Source of the DNA: Bradyrhizobium huanghuaihaiense
Lineage (GTDB): Bacteria > Pseudomonadota > Alphaproteobacteria > Rhizobiales > Xanthobacteraceae
Direction of reading: 5' to 3'
NCBI RefSeq assembly: GCF_007830635.1
Contig: NZ_VLLA01000039.1
Location: 1-49,202, forward strand
Length of the DNA: 49,202 bases
Shown: one piece after another, positions 1-6,291 of the stretch
How positions within the stretch are numbered: the first letter of the stretch is position 1
Layout of the letters: the number at the start of each line of letters is the position of its first letter
Notes under the pieces: model-generated
Databases searched by the model: none
The model's input: the letters and a program-made list of their open reading frames with translations, nothing else
What the model was told of the DNA's origin: nothing
Position numbers and translations under genes: made by a program

Positions 1-297
1 CAGCTTCAGAATCCGCTTGTCGGTCGTCTTCGTATAGATCGGCTGCTTGCCAGGCCGCGGCTTGTCTTGCAGCCCTTCAAGGCCATGGTCGGCATAGCGA
101 TGCCGCCAAAGGCTGACAATCCGCGGCTGGACCCCAACTTCCTTGGCGATCGACCGGGTGCTGCGCCCATCCGCCGCCAACAGAACTATCCGCGCCCGCT
201 TCAAATCGCGCTGCAACGTCACCGGTGAGCGACAGCACGCCTCAAGCACCTTGCGATCTTTCCTCGAAAGGTGGACTTCTCTTGCTTCGGGTATCAT
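1..297 (-). CDS. IS630-family transposase, N-terminal fragment
   Basis: The first 99 codons of a transposase, cut by the window edge. The start is ATG at 297. The translation contains the block RARIVLLAADGRSTRSIAKE (about residues 35-54) followed by VGVQPRIVSLWRHRYADHG, which is the helix-turn-helix DNA-binding region typical of IS630 transposases, and then GLQDKPRPGKQP, the usual linker before the DDE catalytic domain. The catalytic residues would lie outside the window, so whether the enzyme is intact cannot be judged. It sits downstream of the early minus-strand phage genes. Confidence 0.8.
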   Translation of the reverse strand, partial: MIPEAREVHLSRKDRKVLEACCRSPVTLQRDLKRARIVLLAADGRSTRSIAKEVGVQPRIVSLWRHRYADHGLEGLQDKPRPGKQPIYTKTTDKRILKL

Positions 298-345
298 CCC
301 GACCTTGAATCACGACTCACGTTCCAAGAAAAGTGGGTACTAGAG
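1..345 (-). mobile_element. IS630-family insertion sequence, partial
   Basis: One end of an IS630-like element that runs off the left edge of the window. It holds the N-terminal part of the transposase and about 45 bp of upstream terminal sequence. The outer end is probably near 343-345, beside a TA dinucleotide, as expected for a family that targets TA. The inverted-repeat partner is not in the window, so the exact end is inferred. Confidence 0.7.
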
Positions 346-372
346 CGGGATCGTCCAAAGTTCGAGGCCGCC

Positions 373-426
373 TCAACCCGCAATCACGCAGCCTACGATC
401 AGTATCAGATAAAGCAAATTGCCCAT
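373..426 (-). CDS. Very small hydrophobic peptide (17 aa)
   Basis: A short frame encoding MGNLLYLILIVGCVIAG, a single hydrophobic segment. It starts at ATG 426, with an AGGGGC purine stretch about 3-8 bases upstream, and follows the end of the gene at 445-696 by 18 bases. It resembles the tiny one-helix membrane proteins common in bacteria and phages, but it is too short to identify. It may instead be a chance frame. Confidence 0.35.
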   Translation of the reverse strand: MGNLLYLILIVGCVIAG

Positions 427-444
427 GCGCCCCTCAATATCCGG

Positions 445-696
445 CTAGTCAAAGAACGGCTTCGTTTGGCCGGATACTATGTCGAATCCGGTGATCATAG
501 AGCGGGTCCATGAGATCGTTTCGAGTGCGTTCAGATCGTCGCTGTCCTCACGAATCTTCGTGTAAGCGGTATCGAGGTTGGCGACGAATCCTTCCTTCAG
601 GCCTGGAGCCGTATCCTCCAACGACTTCACTAGCGCCGCGAACATGATGGCGGTGGCCTTCTTCACATTGTCCAATTCAGTCGTCTTCTTGGTCAT
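445..696 (-). CDS. Hypothetical small protein (83 aa)
   Basis: An 83-residue, mildly acidic and mainly helical protein with no motif I recognise. The start is ATG 696, with GGAG about 9 bases upstream. It is the last substantial gene of the minus-strand early block, separated from its upstream neighbour by a factor-independent terminator at 751-776, so it probably has its own promoter in the short gap 697-750. Function unknown. Confidence 0.6.
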   Translation of the reverse strand: MTKKTTELDNVKKATAIMFAALVKSLEDTAPGLKEGFVANLDTAYTKIREDSDDLNALETISWTRSMITGFDIVSGQTKPFFD

Positions 697-750
697 CTAG
701 GATGCTCCAGTTCCGGGGCCGGAAGCTAACACAACCTCGGATTGAGCGCA

Positions 751-776
751 TAAAAAAGCCCGCTTCGCAGCGGGCT
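751..776 (-). terminator. Rho-independent terminator
   Basis: Perfect 8-bp stem, AGCCCGCT/AGCGGGCT, with a 4-base loop, followed on the minus strand by a run of six T. It should end transcription of the gene at 804-1160. Confidence 0.85.
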
Positions 777-803
777 ATGATCTTTTCGAAGGGGTGTGGA
801 CGA

Positions 804-1160
804 CTAGCCGTCATTGGGGAAAGCTGCGGCCATGCGTTGAGCCGCAAGCGACTCAGGCGAGATGTGCGGAAGGGGTTTGATCGTGCGGCGGACGAAATGC
901 TCGAAGTGGGGAGCCGGGAGTTCCATCATTGAAACATCGGTGTTGCCGATTGATGATCCACCGACCGCCATCGTCCCGATCAATCCAGCGGCGATTAGCG
1001 CCGGAATCTTCATCATCCTCAAGGCACCCGCCTTGCGGTGCTCGTTCGCATAGAACTTGAGCGCTGCGACGCACATTGCCATGTCGGTCGGCCCAAGAGT
1101 CACCTCTTCCCCTGCGCTCAACGCTGATGCAAGCGCGAGCACGTTGCCCCGGTTATTCAC
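804..1160 (-). CDS. Hypothetical protein with a central membrane segment
   Basis: About 118 residues if it starts at GTG 1160, which has AAGGA about 9 bases upstream; an in-frame TTG at 1220 would extend it but lacks a ribosome site. A hydrophobic segment (IPALIAAGLIGTMAVGG) begins near residue 50, with a basic stretch before it. The C-terminal part would be outside the membrane. The gene lies between the lytic transglycosylase and a strong terminator. The family is not recognised and the function is unknown. Confidence 0.5.
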   Translation of the reverse strand: MNNRGNVLALASALSAGEEVTLGPTDMAMCVAALKFYANEHRKAGALRMMKIPALIAAGLIGTMAVGGSSIGNTDVSMMELPAPHFEHFVRRTIKPLPHISPESLAAQRMAAAFPNDG

Positions 1161-1256
1161 GATTAACGGTCCTTTTCTGTCGGGCAGCCCCCGACTCTTT
1201 TTTCTTGGTGTGATGACCAAGTCACGGCGATTTCCGCCGTGGCTTGGATGTCTTAA

Positions 1257-1286
1257 TGTTTCATCGGATGATCCGTCAATGAAACA
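1257..1286. promoter_or_regulatory. Operator-like nested inverted repeat
   Basis: Outer arms TGTTTCAT (1257-1264) and ATGAAACA (1279-1286) form a perfect inverted repeat. They enclose a second palindrome, CGGATGATCCG (1265-1275). The core GGATGATCCGTC recurs exactly at 4380-4391 in the divergent control region, and ACGGATG occurs again near 1324. It is a likely binding site for a phage regulator controlling the gene at 804-1160. Confidence 0.5.
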
Positions 1287-1356
1287 CGCGGTTAATTCAT
1301 AGACAAAATGTCTCCGTATTGAAACGGATGTGCAGAAAGTGCAGCGGGCCGGTGCG

Positions 1357-1767
1357 CTAATGCATCGCTGCCATCACCTTCCGACCGTAGGCAGTGCAAC
1401 GCGGTTTAGCGTAGACGCCACGCTGATAGAGACTCACGCCATCGCAGCCGGAACCGCCGCGCGAGATCGCGATGCGAAGGTAGGCCATGCCAGCGCGCGC
1501 ACCGGTGGCGCAGTCGAACAGGTCTCCGGTAACACCGACCTCGCGGGCAGTGACAGGCTTGACCTGCATGATCCCGCGCTCGCCTGCGCTTCCGAGAAGA
1601 TGGCAGTTGTAGTTGCTTTCGACCTTGACCACGGCATGGGCGAGGGCGCGAGGGATGCCCTGGGCGTCTGCGGCGGCGTCGATGATTGAGCGGAGGTCGG
1701 AGCCGAGCGCAGGCAAAGAGGTTTCCATCACGGCCGCGATTGCTGCCGCGCTCAGAAGGCACTTCAT
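1357..1767 (-). CDS. Secreted lytic transglycosylase (SLT fold)
   Basis: A 136-residue protein with an N-terminal signal sequence (about residues 1-22), so it acts in the periplasm on peptidoglycan. The SLT signature is visible: catalytic Glu50 in VKVES, then GERGIMQVKP around 62-71, then a GMAYL helix. It has four or more cysteines outside the signal peptide, which may form disulfides. It is encoded in the early block, far from the lysis cassette at 36.6-38.6 kb, so it may weaken the wall for DNA entry or act as an accessory lysin rather than the main endolysin. It is compact compared with chromosomal transglycosylases and similar to conjugation- and phage-type ones. Confidence 0.8.
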   Translation of the reverse strand: MKCLLSAAAIAAVMETSLPALGSDLRSIIDAAADAQGIPRALAHAVVKVESNYNCHLLGSAGERGIMQVKPVTAREVGVTGDLFDCATGARAGMAYLRIAISRGGSGCDGVSLYQRGVYAKPRCTAYGRKVMAAMH

Positions 1768-1779
1768 GTTGTCGTTCTC

Positions 1780-2127
1780 CTAAAAGGCCGCTACGGCTTC
1801 ACACTCGAAGCGATTGGCCTTGTCTCGGCGACGCATATTCTCTTTGTGCGTTACCATTTCCAGATGATCCGGATTCACGCAGCGGCGTGTCCGGCAGCGA
1901 TGATCGAGTTGCTTGCGTGGAGGGATGGGACCGTGTTCAAGCACGTACATCACGATATGGACGGCCATGGTGCCGCCATCGAGAGACATGCGCGCGTAGT
2001 CCTTCCCCCTGCCTTTGCTACCCGACGTTGGTCCGGTCCACAAGTGGCACGGCGTATCGAGAGGCCCTTCGACGATCTCGACGCGAGCCATAACTTTGTC
2101 GCGAATCCGGTCTCTGCGCGTGCTCAT
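1780..2127 (-). CDS. HNH endonuclease
   Basis: A 115-residue protein with the HNH fold of homing-type and phage nucleases: CHLWTG near 27-32, HGPIP near 65-69, then LDHRC and CVNPDHLEMVTHKEN, which supply the metal-binding His, Asn and His. The start is ATG 2127, with AGGG about 8 bases upstream; longer in-frame starts overlap the preceding gene. Such nucleases cut double-stranded DNA and in phages can be selfish homing elements or accessory packaging and recombination enzymes. A second, unrelated-looking HNH gene lies near the terminase (10728-11360). Confidence 0.8.
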   Translation of the reverse strand: MSTRRDRIRDKVMARVEIVEGPLDTPCHLWTGPTSGSKGRGKDYARMSLDGGTMAVHIVMYVLEHGPIPPRKQLDHRCRTRRCVNPDHLEMVTHKENMRRRDKANRFECEAVAAF

Positions 2128-2137
2128 TTTGATCGCC

Positions 2138-2347
2138 CTAAGCGCGCGCCTGCCGCGTCTTGAGCGCTGCAATGTGGAAGGCGCGGTTGTGGGGCGTGTC
2201 ATCGACGGGCCACAGCACGCGAGACAGAGCGTTGCGGGGCTGGCCGCCTTCGACCCAGGTATGCAGCAACTCGGCGAACGGATCGCCGTTCGCTCGAGTG
2301 CGGTTGACGATCTTCACGTCCACGCTGGTCAGGTTGCGCGCCATCAC
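2138..2347 (-). CDS. Hypothetical phage protein (69 aa)
   Basis: A small protein encoded between two overlapping neighbours. Its ATG overlaps the stop of 2344-2595, and its stop precedes the ribosome site of the HNH gene. The sequence includes a Trp-containing segment and several Arg/Asn residues but no recognisable motif. The packed arrangement supports a real, translationally coupled gene. Function unknown. Confidence 0.55.
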   Translation of the reverse strand: MMARNLTSVDVKIVNRTRANGDPFAELLHTWVEGGQPRNALSRVLWPVDDTPHNRAFHIAALKTRQARA

Positions 2348-2595
2348 GCGGCTTCCTTGTCGCTGTAGACGCCGAGCACGGCCAGCTTCTCGTCAACGAC
2401 GGCGATGCCCTGATCGATGATAGCCTTCATCTCGGGCAGCATGCGCGCGACCAGATCGGGACGGACATCCTGCGTGCTGAGCATCGGCGACTTCAGGGTG
2501 ATCTTCAGTTCCGCGCCAATGCGGACGAGCAATCCTTGCAGGTAGTCGCGTTCCTTGATCAGCTCGGCGACGGCGTTGAAGTTAGCGAGTTTCAC
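2344..2595 (-). CDS. Hypothetical phage protein (83 aa)
   Basis: A helical protein of 83 residues if it starts at GTG 2595, the choice that places it just inside the end of the upstream gene (2582-2839) and keeps the operon packed; longer in-frame starts would overlap that gene heavily. The sequence alternates charged and hydrophobic residues, consistent with a helical bundle or coiled coil. No family recognised. Confidence 0.55.
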   Translation of the reverse strand: MKLANFNAVAELIKERDYLQGLLVRIGAELKITLKSPMLSTQDVRPDLVARMLPEMKAIIDQGIAVVDEKLAVLGVYSDKEAA

Positions 2596-2839
2596 TGTTG
2601 TCGTTCCCCAAGTTGTCGAGTCCATAGATTTCGCGGAAGCGGTCGCGGCTGATGTGCCTCGGATCAACCTCGACGACGCCCGGCGGCATGAAGGCGTTCG
2701 GATCGGGCTCGACCGCGATGCCATCCATCGCGATCTCGCCGGTGGTCAGAAAGCAGTGGCCGTAGTCAGCGGCACGCAGCTTGGCGGCGATCTCGGCGAA
2801 CGCCGCCTGGGAGATCGGGAGTCGGACGAGCGTCCTCAT
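2582..2839 (-). CDS. Hypothetical phage protein (85 aa)
   Basis: An 85-residue acidic protein whose ATG overlaps the stop of the upstream gene by four bases, showing translational coupling. It contains an Ala-rich helix near the start and a Pro/Asp-rich middle (PDPNAFMPPGVVEVDP). No motif recognised. It belongs to the minus-strand early operon. Confidence 0.6.
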   Translation of the reverse strand: MRTLVRLPISQAAFAEIAAKLRAADYGHCFLTTGEIAMDGIAVEPDPNAFMPPGVVEVDPRHISRDRFREIYGLDNLGNDNSETR

Positions 2840-3096
2840 GCGTAGCCCTCCGCTCGCACGGCCGAGCGCAGGGCGTTGATGCGCTTCTCGCTCTCGGCCA
2901 GCTTCGCTTCGAGTTCGGCGATCCGTGCGTTCTGCGCGCGCTCGGTGAACGCGGCGATCTCGCGAGCGAGGTCGGTGCGCTCTGCCGAGACGTAGGCGAG
3001 GCCCATGGACTTCTGGCGGGCATCGGCTTGCTGCACATAGGTGCAGTCAACGAACGCCTGGGTGAGCGCGAGTAGGCCGGGTTGAATCTGGCTCAT
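2836..3096 (-). CDS. Hypothetical coiled-coil protein (86 aa)
   Basis: The C-terminal half (IAELEAKLAESEKRINALRS) shows clear heptad spacing, so it probably forms a coiled coil and oligomerises. Coupled to 2582-2839 by a four-base overlap and separated from 3100-3555 by three bases. No enzymatic motif. Function unknown. Confidence 0.6.
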   Translation of the reverse strand: MSQIQPGLLALTQAFVDCTYVQQADARQKSMGLAYVSAERTDLAREIAAFTERAQNARIAELEAKLAESEKRINALRSAVRAEGYA

Positions 3097-3099
3097 GAC

Positions 3100-3555
3100 T
3101 CAGACCGCCTTTCCGTCGCGGGCGGCGACGGAGACCATCGGCGGAACGCCCAAAGCCTTCAGCCACTCGATGCAGAACTGCGCGGCGGTGGCCTGATCGT
3201 GATGCTCGGCGAGCGCGTCTTCGATGACCTCGATCATCCCCTCGCGCCCCATCCCCTCGCGGAGCCCGTCGCGGATGTTGATCAGCGCGTGAAGGAACGA
3301 CACCGCTTCGGCCGCGCGCTTGGCGTTCAGCTTGATCAGCGTGTCGATGTTGCCGCGAAGGATGTCGTTGTGCGCCTTGGACGAGATGGAGGCGCGCAGG
3401 TCGAACCAACCGAAGAGCATGAGGATCATGGCGGCGGTGGTGAAGATGCAGGCGGTTGGCGCGTAGCCGTTGAGAGTCGCGTCGAGCGCGAGCGCGAGGC
3501 CGAAGCCGCCGGTGATGAGCACAGCGAAGAGACGAAGCATGGTGATGGCTTTCAT
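3100..3555 (-). CDS. Small membrane protein (about 151 aa)
   Basis: Two hydrophobic segments near the N-terminus (LFAVLITGGFGLALAL and ACIFTTAAMILMLFGW) predict an inner-membrane hairpin, followed by a cytosolic helical domain. The start is uncertain: ATG 3555 is used here, with ATG 3540 and TTG 3573 possible. It might act in superinfection exclusion, as small prophage membrane proteins often do, but the sequence does not show this. Confidence 0.55.
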   Translation of the reverse strand: MKAITMLRLFAVLITGGFGLALALDATLNGYAPTACIFTTAAMILMLFGWFDLRASISSKAHNDILRGNIDTLIKLNAKRAAEAVSFLHALINIRDGLREGMGREGMIEVIEDALAEHHDQATAAQFCIEWLKALGVPPMVSVAARDGKAV

Positions 3556-3597
3556 GGGAGGGTGAACCTGCAAGGATCGCTTGCAGGTTGGAGGGGG

Positions 3598-3861
3598 TCA
3601 GTGGGCGAGGGGCGTGTGGTCGGGCGGCAGCTTCTTGCCGACCGCGCGTGCGCCTTCCGGCGTGACGCTGAAGACCTTCATCGAGCCGTAGTCGGCGCGC
3701 GGGGTGCGGATCATCACGCCCTTGTCGGCGAGGCTCTGCGCGAGCTTGATGTCGCTGCCGTTGGAGTGGACGGCGACGCGGTTGCGGCAGACGGCGCGCG
3801 AGCGTTCGAGGCCGAGCGCCCGGCGGACCAACATTCCCTCTTCGTAGCCGATGGCGTTCAT
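3598..3861 (-). CDS. Hypothetical phage protein, possible winged helix (87 aa)
   Basis: Starts at ATG 3861, preceded by the strong ribosome site GAGGGGGAG. The pattern SLADKGVMIRTPRADYGSMK followed by VFSVTPEGARAV looks like the recognition helix and wing of a winged-helix domain, but this is only a visual impression. It directly follows another predicted winged-helix gene, so the pair may regulate early transcription. Confidence 0.55.
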   Translation of the reverse strand: MNAIGYEEGMLVRRALGLERSRAVCRNRVAVHSNGSDIKLAQSLADKGVMIRTPRADYGSMKVFSVTPEGARAVGKKLPPDHTPLAH

Positions 3862-3872
3862 GGCGCTCCCCC

Positions 3873-4259
3873 TCAACCGAACAAGGCGTTCTGGTCGGAG
3901 TACATTGCCCGCGGCGCGGAGCGACGCGGCTTTGCGTGGATCGCCTGGGGGAGATCGACGGCGGTCAGGCTGTCCTTGTGGCGCAGGACGTGAGCCGACA
4001 TGCCGCTGATGTTCGTTTTGCGGTCGGTCAGCTTGACGAGCGTGCCGAGCTTGACGAGTTCCGAGACGCGGGGACGGATCGCGAGGACGCTTTCCTTCAG
4101 TTGCTTGGCGATCTCGTCCGCCGTCAGGCGGTAGCCGTTGAGCATCAGTTCGATGATCGCGATGCGGAGCATCGCTGCCCGGCTGACGACCTTCTCGGCG
4201 GCGTCCTTCGAAGCGCCACCGCCCTTCGATCCCGGCGTGTTCGGATAGTTCTGAGACAT
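3873..4259 (-). CDS. Winged-helix DNA-binding protein, putative early regulator
   Basis: A 128-residue protein. The middle (LTADEIAKQLKESVLAIRPR then VSELVKLGTLVKL) reads as helix-turn-helix plus wing, typical of small phage transcription factors. A Lys/Ser/Gly-rich N-terminal tail precedes it. ATG 4259 is chosen because GGGAGAG lies about 8 bases upstream; a TTG two codons earlier is possible. It is the first gene of the minus-strand operon and borders the divergent control region, the usual place for a regulator acting on its own promoter. Confidence 0.6.
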   Translation of the reverse strand: MSQNYPNTPGSKGGGASKDAAEKVVSRAAMLRIAIIELMLNGYRLTADEIAKQLKESVLAIRPRVSELVKLGTLVKLTDRKTNISGMSAHVLRHKDSLTAVDLPQAIHAKPRRSAPRAMYSDQNALFG

Positions 4260-4375
4260 AGACAAAGCTCTCCCGTTCGCCCCGAAGGGCGGTTTTCAGA
4301 TCGGAGATGTGCGGTGTGGATTTCCCGTCCCGTCCGGCCTGAATCAGGCCGGGTCCGCTGGAATCAACGGATACA

Positions 4376-4424
4376 CGATGGATGATCCGTCGAGCAAGGG
4401 TTTCGATAGGGATGTTGACGGATG
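4376..4424. promoter_or_regulatory. ACGGAT-type operator sites
   Basis: GGATGATCCGTC at 4380-4391 repeats exactly the core of the nested inverted repeat at 1266-1277. GACGGAT follows at 4418-4424. The sites lie upstream of the first minus-strand gene, so they are candidate operators for that promoter. Confidence 0.4.
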
Positions 4425-4579
4425 GCCGCAGGCCGATGGTTAGCCAGCGGTTGAGAGCAAGCCGATCTCGCGCATGGAAATCACCAACTCCATATTATCT
4501 TTTGAGGGGGGGTTGGGTTTTCGAGGAATACCGTCGCAAAACTAAACCCCTCATTTTCGATAGGCTCTGGCCGACCATT

Positions 4580-4683
4580 GAAGGGTTTCTCCTATATATA
4601 TAGTAGTAATATATACTTGTAATATATTCGGTAGAAGATATGTCTGTAGGTGGTTACTACTATATATAGGGGCGAAACCCCTC
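4580..4683. repeat. 30-bp inverted repeat with AT-rich arms
   Basis: Arm 4580-4609 and arm 4654-4683 match in inverted orientation at 26 of 30 positions by eye, separated by 44 AT-rich bases. Each arm runs from a GGGTTTC block to TATATATAGTAGTAA. The DNA could extrude a cruciform, mark an origin, or flank a regulatory segment. Confidence 0.7.
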
Positions 4684-4708
4684 TAACCGGCAGTTGATGT
4701 TTTGCCCG

Positions 4709-4740
4709 ATGACGGATGTGTCCGTCATTTCGACGGATGG
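4709..4740. promoter_or_regulatory. Operator-like palindrome plus half-site
   Basis: ATGACGGA (4709-4716) and TCCGTCAT (4721-4728) form a perfect 8-bp inverted repeat with a TGTG spacer, followed by a further GACGGATGG at 4732-4740. It lies 30-60 bases upstream of the gene at 4771, a good position for a repressor or activator site. Confidence 0.5.
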
Positions 4741-4770
4741 AGTTGATATTATCCGATGCGCAGGAAGGTC

Positions 4771-5622
4771 ATGTCGCAGTGGGACTCCAAGGCGGCGTTC
4801 CTCAACGTACCGGACGATGGATGGTCCTTCGTTGGCTTCGCCAACGCCTTGCCGTGCCATCCTAGCGAGGCAGAGGCCATCGCTCGGTATCTGCACCGGA
4901 AGCGGATGATCTGGCTCTCGATGCGCGCTGGGCACGGCAGGGTCTTCCCGGCGGCGATGCGTCCCGGTCGAGGTCGGCCGAAGGCGAGGGGAGTCGAGCA
5001 GCCGCCGTTGATCGACCCGCAACTGGCGGGCTTCCTCACCCAGGCGCATCCGACGTTCCTGAAGATCAGGCTGTTGCTCAGTCGCGATCCCGGCGGGGCA
5101 TGGAATGAGAACCAGGCGGTCAAGGCCGAGATCAACTTCGCCATCGCGGTCGAGGCGACGAACCTGATGGCGCTCTGCCGGACGTTCGCCAAGGAACACC
5201 CCTCCATCCCCATTGCGGCGCTCCGTGACGCGCTATGGCTCGATAGGCCGCACACGATGCCCGTCGTCGCGCAGACGCAGCCCGACCTTGCCATGGCTGG
5301 CTCAGAGCAGTTCGTCGTGCAGCCCGTGGCGAAGACCCGGCTCTCGAAGAACCTGACCGACGAAGAGCGCATGATGTCCTACATCGACGCCGCTGGCGCA
5401 TCAGGCATTGCCGTCTATGAGATCGTGAACAAGGGCAAGATCGCTCGCGACCGCGTCACGCAGATCGGCGAGATGTTCGAGAACATGGGCGCGATCCACT
5501 CGGCAGTGGTCCGCATGTCGGATCGCGGACGCACGGGAACGCGGTACTTTATGCGCAAGTACGGCGAGCCGGTGATCGGCGAGGGTGGCCGGCTACTTTA
5601 TTGTCGCGACTTAGCGATCTGA
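4771..5622 (+). CDS. Hypothetical phage protein, possible C-terminal winged helix
   Basis: About 283 residues. ATG 4771 is preferred over ATG 4756 because AGGAAGG sits just upstream of it. The N-terminal half has a Trp-rich start and a basic Arg/Gly/Pro stretch (RPGRGRPKARG). The last 80 residues (YEIVNKGKIARDRVTQIGEM, then a beta-like IHSAVVRMSDRG..TRYFM) look like a winged helix. It is the only gene transcribed rightward from the control region and could be a regulator or replication-related DNA-binding protein. No family recognised. Confidence 0.6.
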   Translation: MSQWDSKAAFLNVPDDGWSFVGFANALPCHPSEAEAIARYLHRKRMIWLSMRAGHGRVFPAAMRPGRGRPKARGVEQPPLIDPQLAGFLTQAHPTFLKIRLLLSRDPGGAWNENQAVKAEINFAIAVEATNLMALCRTFAKEHPSIPIAALRDALWLDRPHTMPVVAQTQPDLAMAGSEQFVVQPVAKTRLSKNLTDEERMMSYIDAAGASGIAVYEIVNKGKIARDRVTQIGEMFENMGAIHSAVVRMSDRGRTGTRYFMRKYGEPVIGEGGRLLYCRDLAI

Positions 5623-5770
5623 TAGGCACATAGGCTGATCGGCCGCGCGAGCCGCGTTGGCTGCAAGCACCGCAAGCGCTTGCGACCGCAGGGATGTGAT
5701 GTGCCGATCAAAGCTCGACGAGCGAAGGTTTGGAGTGTTGATTGTCAATGCCCATTCGGACCCATAGTAC

Positions 5771-5835
5771 AAGTTAGCGGCACGTGACTCGGCGCCTTGT
5801 CGGAAGCGCTGTCCCTACCACGCGCCGCTAACTTC
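5771..5835. repeat. Structured hairpin repeat, copy 1
   Basis: Arms AAGTTAGCGGC and GCCGCTAACTT are perfectly complementary over 11 bp and extend inward with GTG/CAC. The 30-odd-base loop contains GAAGCGCTGTCCCTA, shared with copy 2. Both copies are followed by a GTCAGCCTC-like sequence. Confidence 0.65.
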
Positions 5836-5941
5836 ACCACGGTCAGCCTCAAGCAGCGGAAGAAGCTGACCGGGGGGGATCATTCGGCGAGCGCCCTAGC
5901 ACTGACGGCAGACGACGTCCTACCGCGCCCACGCTGCCGGG

Positions 5942-6020
5942 GAAGTTAGCGGCAACGTGAGTCTGAACGCTCACCGCTGGAGGACGGAAAGCGCTGTCCC
6001 TATCACGTGCCGCTAACTTC
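5942..6020. repeat. Structured hairpin repeat, copy 2
   Basis: Same outer stem as copy 1 (GAAGTTAGCGGC pairing with GCCGCTAACTTC), extended inward by ACGTGA/TCACGT after one bulged base. The loop is longer than in copy 1 but keeps AGCGCTGTCCCTA. The inner helix is kept although its sequence differs between copies, which argues for selection on structure. Confidence 0.65.
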
Positions 6021-6141
6021 AGTAGTCAGCCTCGCAACAACAGGCCAACCACCCGGCCTTCCCGTGAGGGTGGTCACACCACAGGATAAAGTGGATTTTA
6101 CCGGGAGAGGGGGCGTGGAGAACCTGCCAGGATTAGTAGGC

Positions 6142-6273
6142 TGTGTGGTGTTTCAGGAGGTTGTCCATCTGGTCTGAACCGGGGAGCTGAGGTTGCGAAG
6201 CTTCAGTGCTCCGAGGAGAGACCAGATGGACGTCCACAAGAATGCGCCTTATGGGCAAATTGTTAGGTTGTGA
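6142..6273 (+). pseudogene. IS481-family element remnant (transposase start only)
   Basis: The frame from ATG 6226 reads MDVHKNAPYGQIVRL and then stops. MDVHKNAP is the typical N-terminus of IS481-type transposases, which is then lost after eight residues. The preceding 80 bases, beginning near TGTGTGGTG at 6142, look like the element's left terminus with a Shine-Dalgarno (GAGGAGAG) before the ATG. The rest of the element is absent, so a deletion joined it to the DNA before the DUF2971 gene. Confidence 0.65.
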
Positions 6274-6291
6274 CGGCCAAGCGGAAATCTC

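Larger units (their letters stand above)
4260..4770. promoter_or_regulatory. Divergent early control region, AT-rich
   Basis: About 500 bases without a gene between the minus-strand operon and the plus-strand gene at 4771. It is much richer in A+T than its surroundings. It holds the word AAACCCCTC twice (4544-4552, 4675-4683), an opposing GAGGGG-type stretch near 4504, a long inverted repeat (4580-4683), a palindrome at 4709-4728, and several ACGGAT/ATCCGT sites. It probably carries the divergent promoters and operators, and might include a replication origin. Confidence 0.6.
5623..6141. other. Non-coding block rich in hairpins
   Basis: About 520 bases with no convincing gene. It contains a 14-bp perfect palindrome CGCAAGCGCTTGCG (5671-5684), two copies of a long-stem hairpin (5771-5835 and 5942-6020), and a smaller hairpin with arms GGTCAGC/GCTGACC (5841-5871). 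The density of structure suggests a non-coding RNA, a replication or recombination site, or mobile palindromic repeats. Confidence 0.55.

Noticed and set aside
1223..1241. Hairpin CACGGCG/CGCCGTG as a terminator
   Set aside because: No T-run follows on either strand in the right direction; left as an unexplained stem.
3082..3993. A 303-codon plus-strand frame over the early genes
   Set aside because: It crosses three packed minus-strand genes that have good starts and overlaps; its own sequence lacks motifs.
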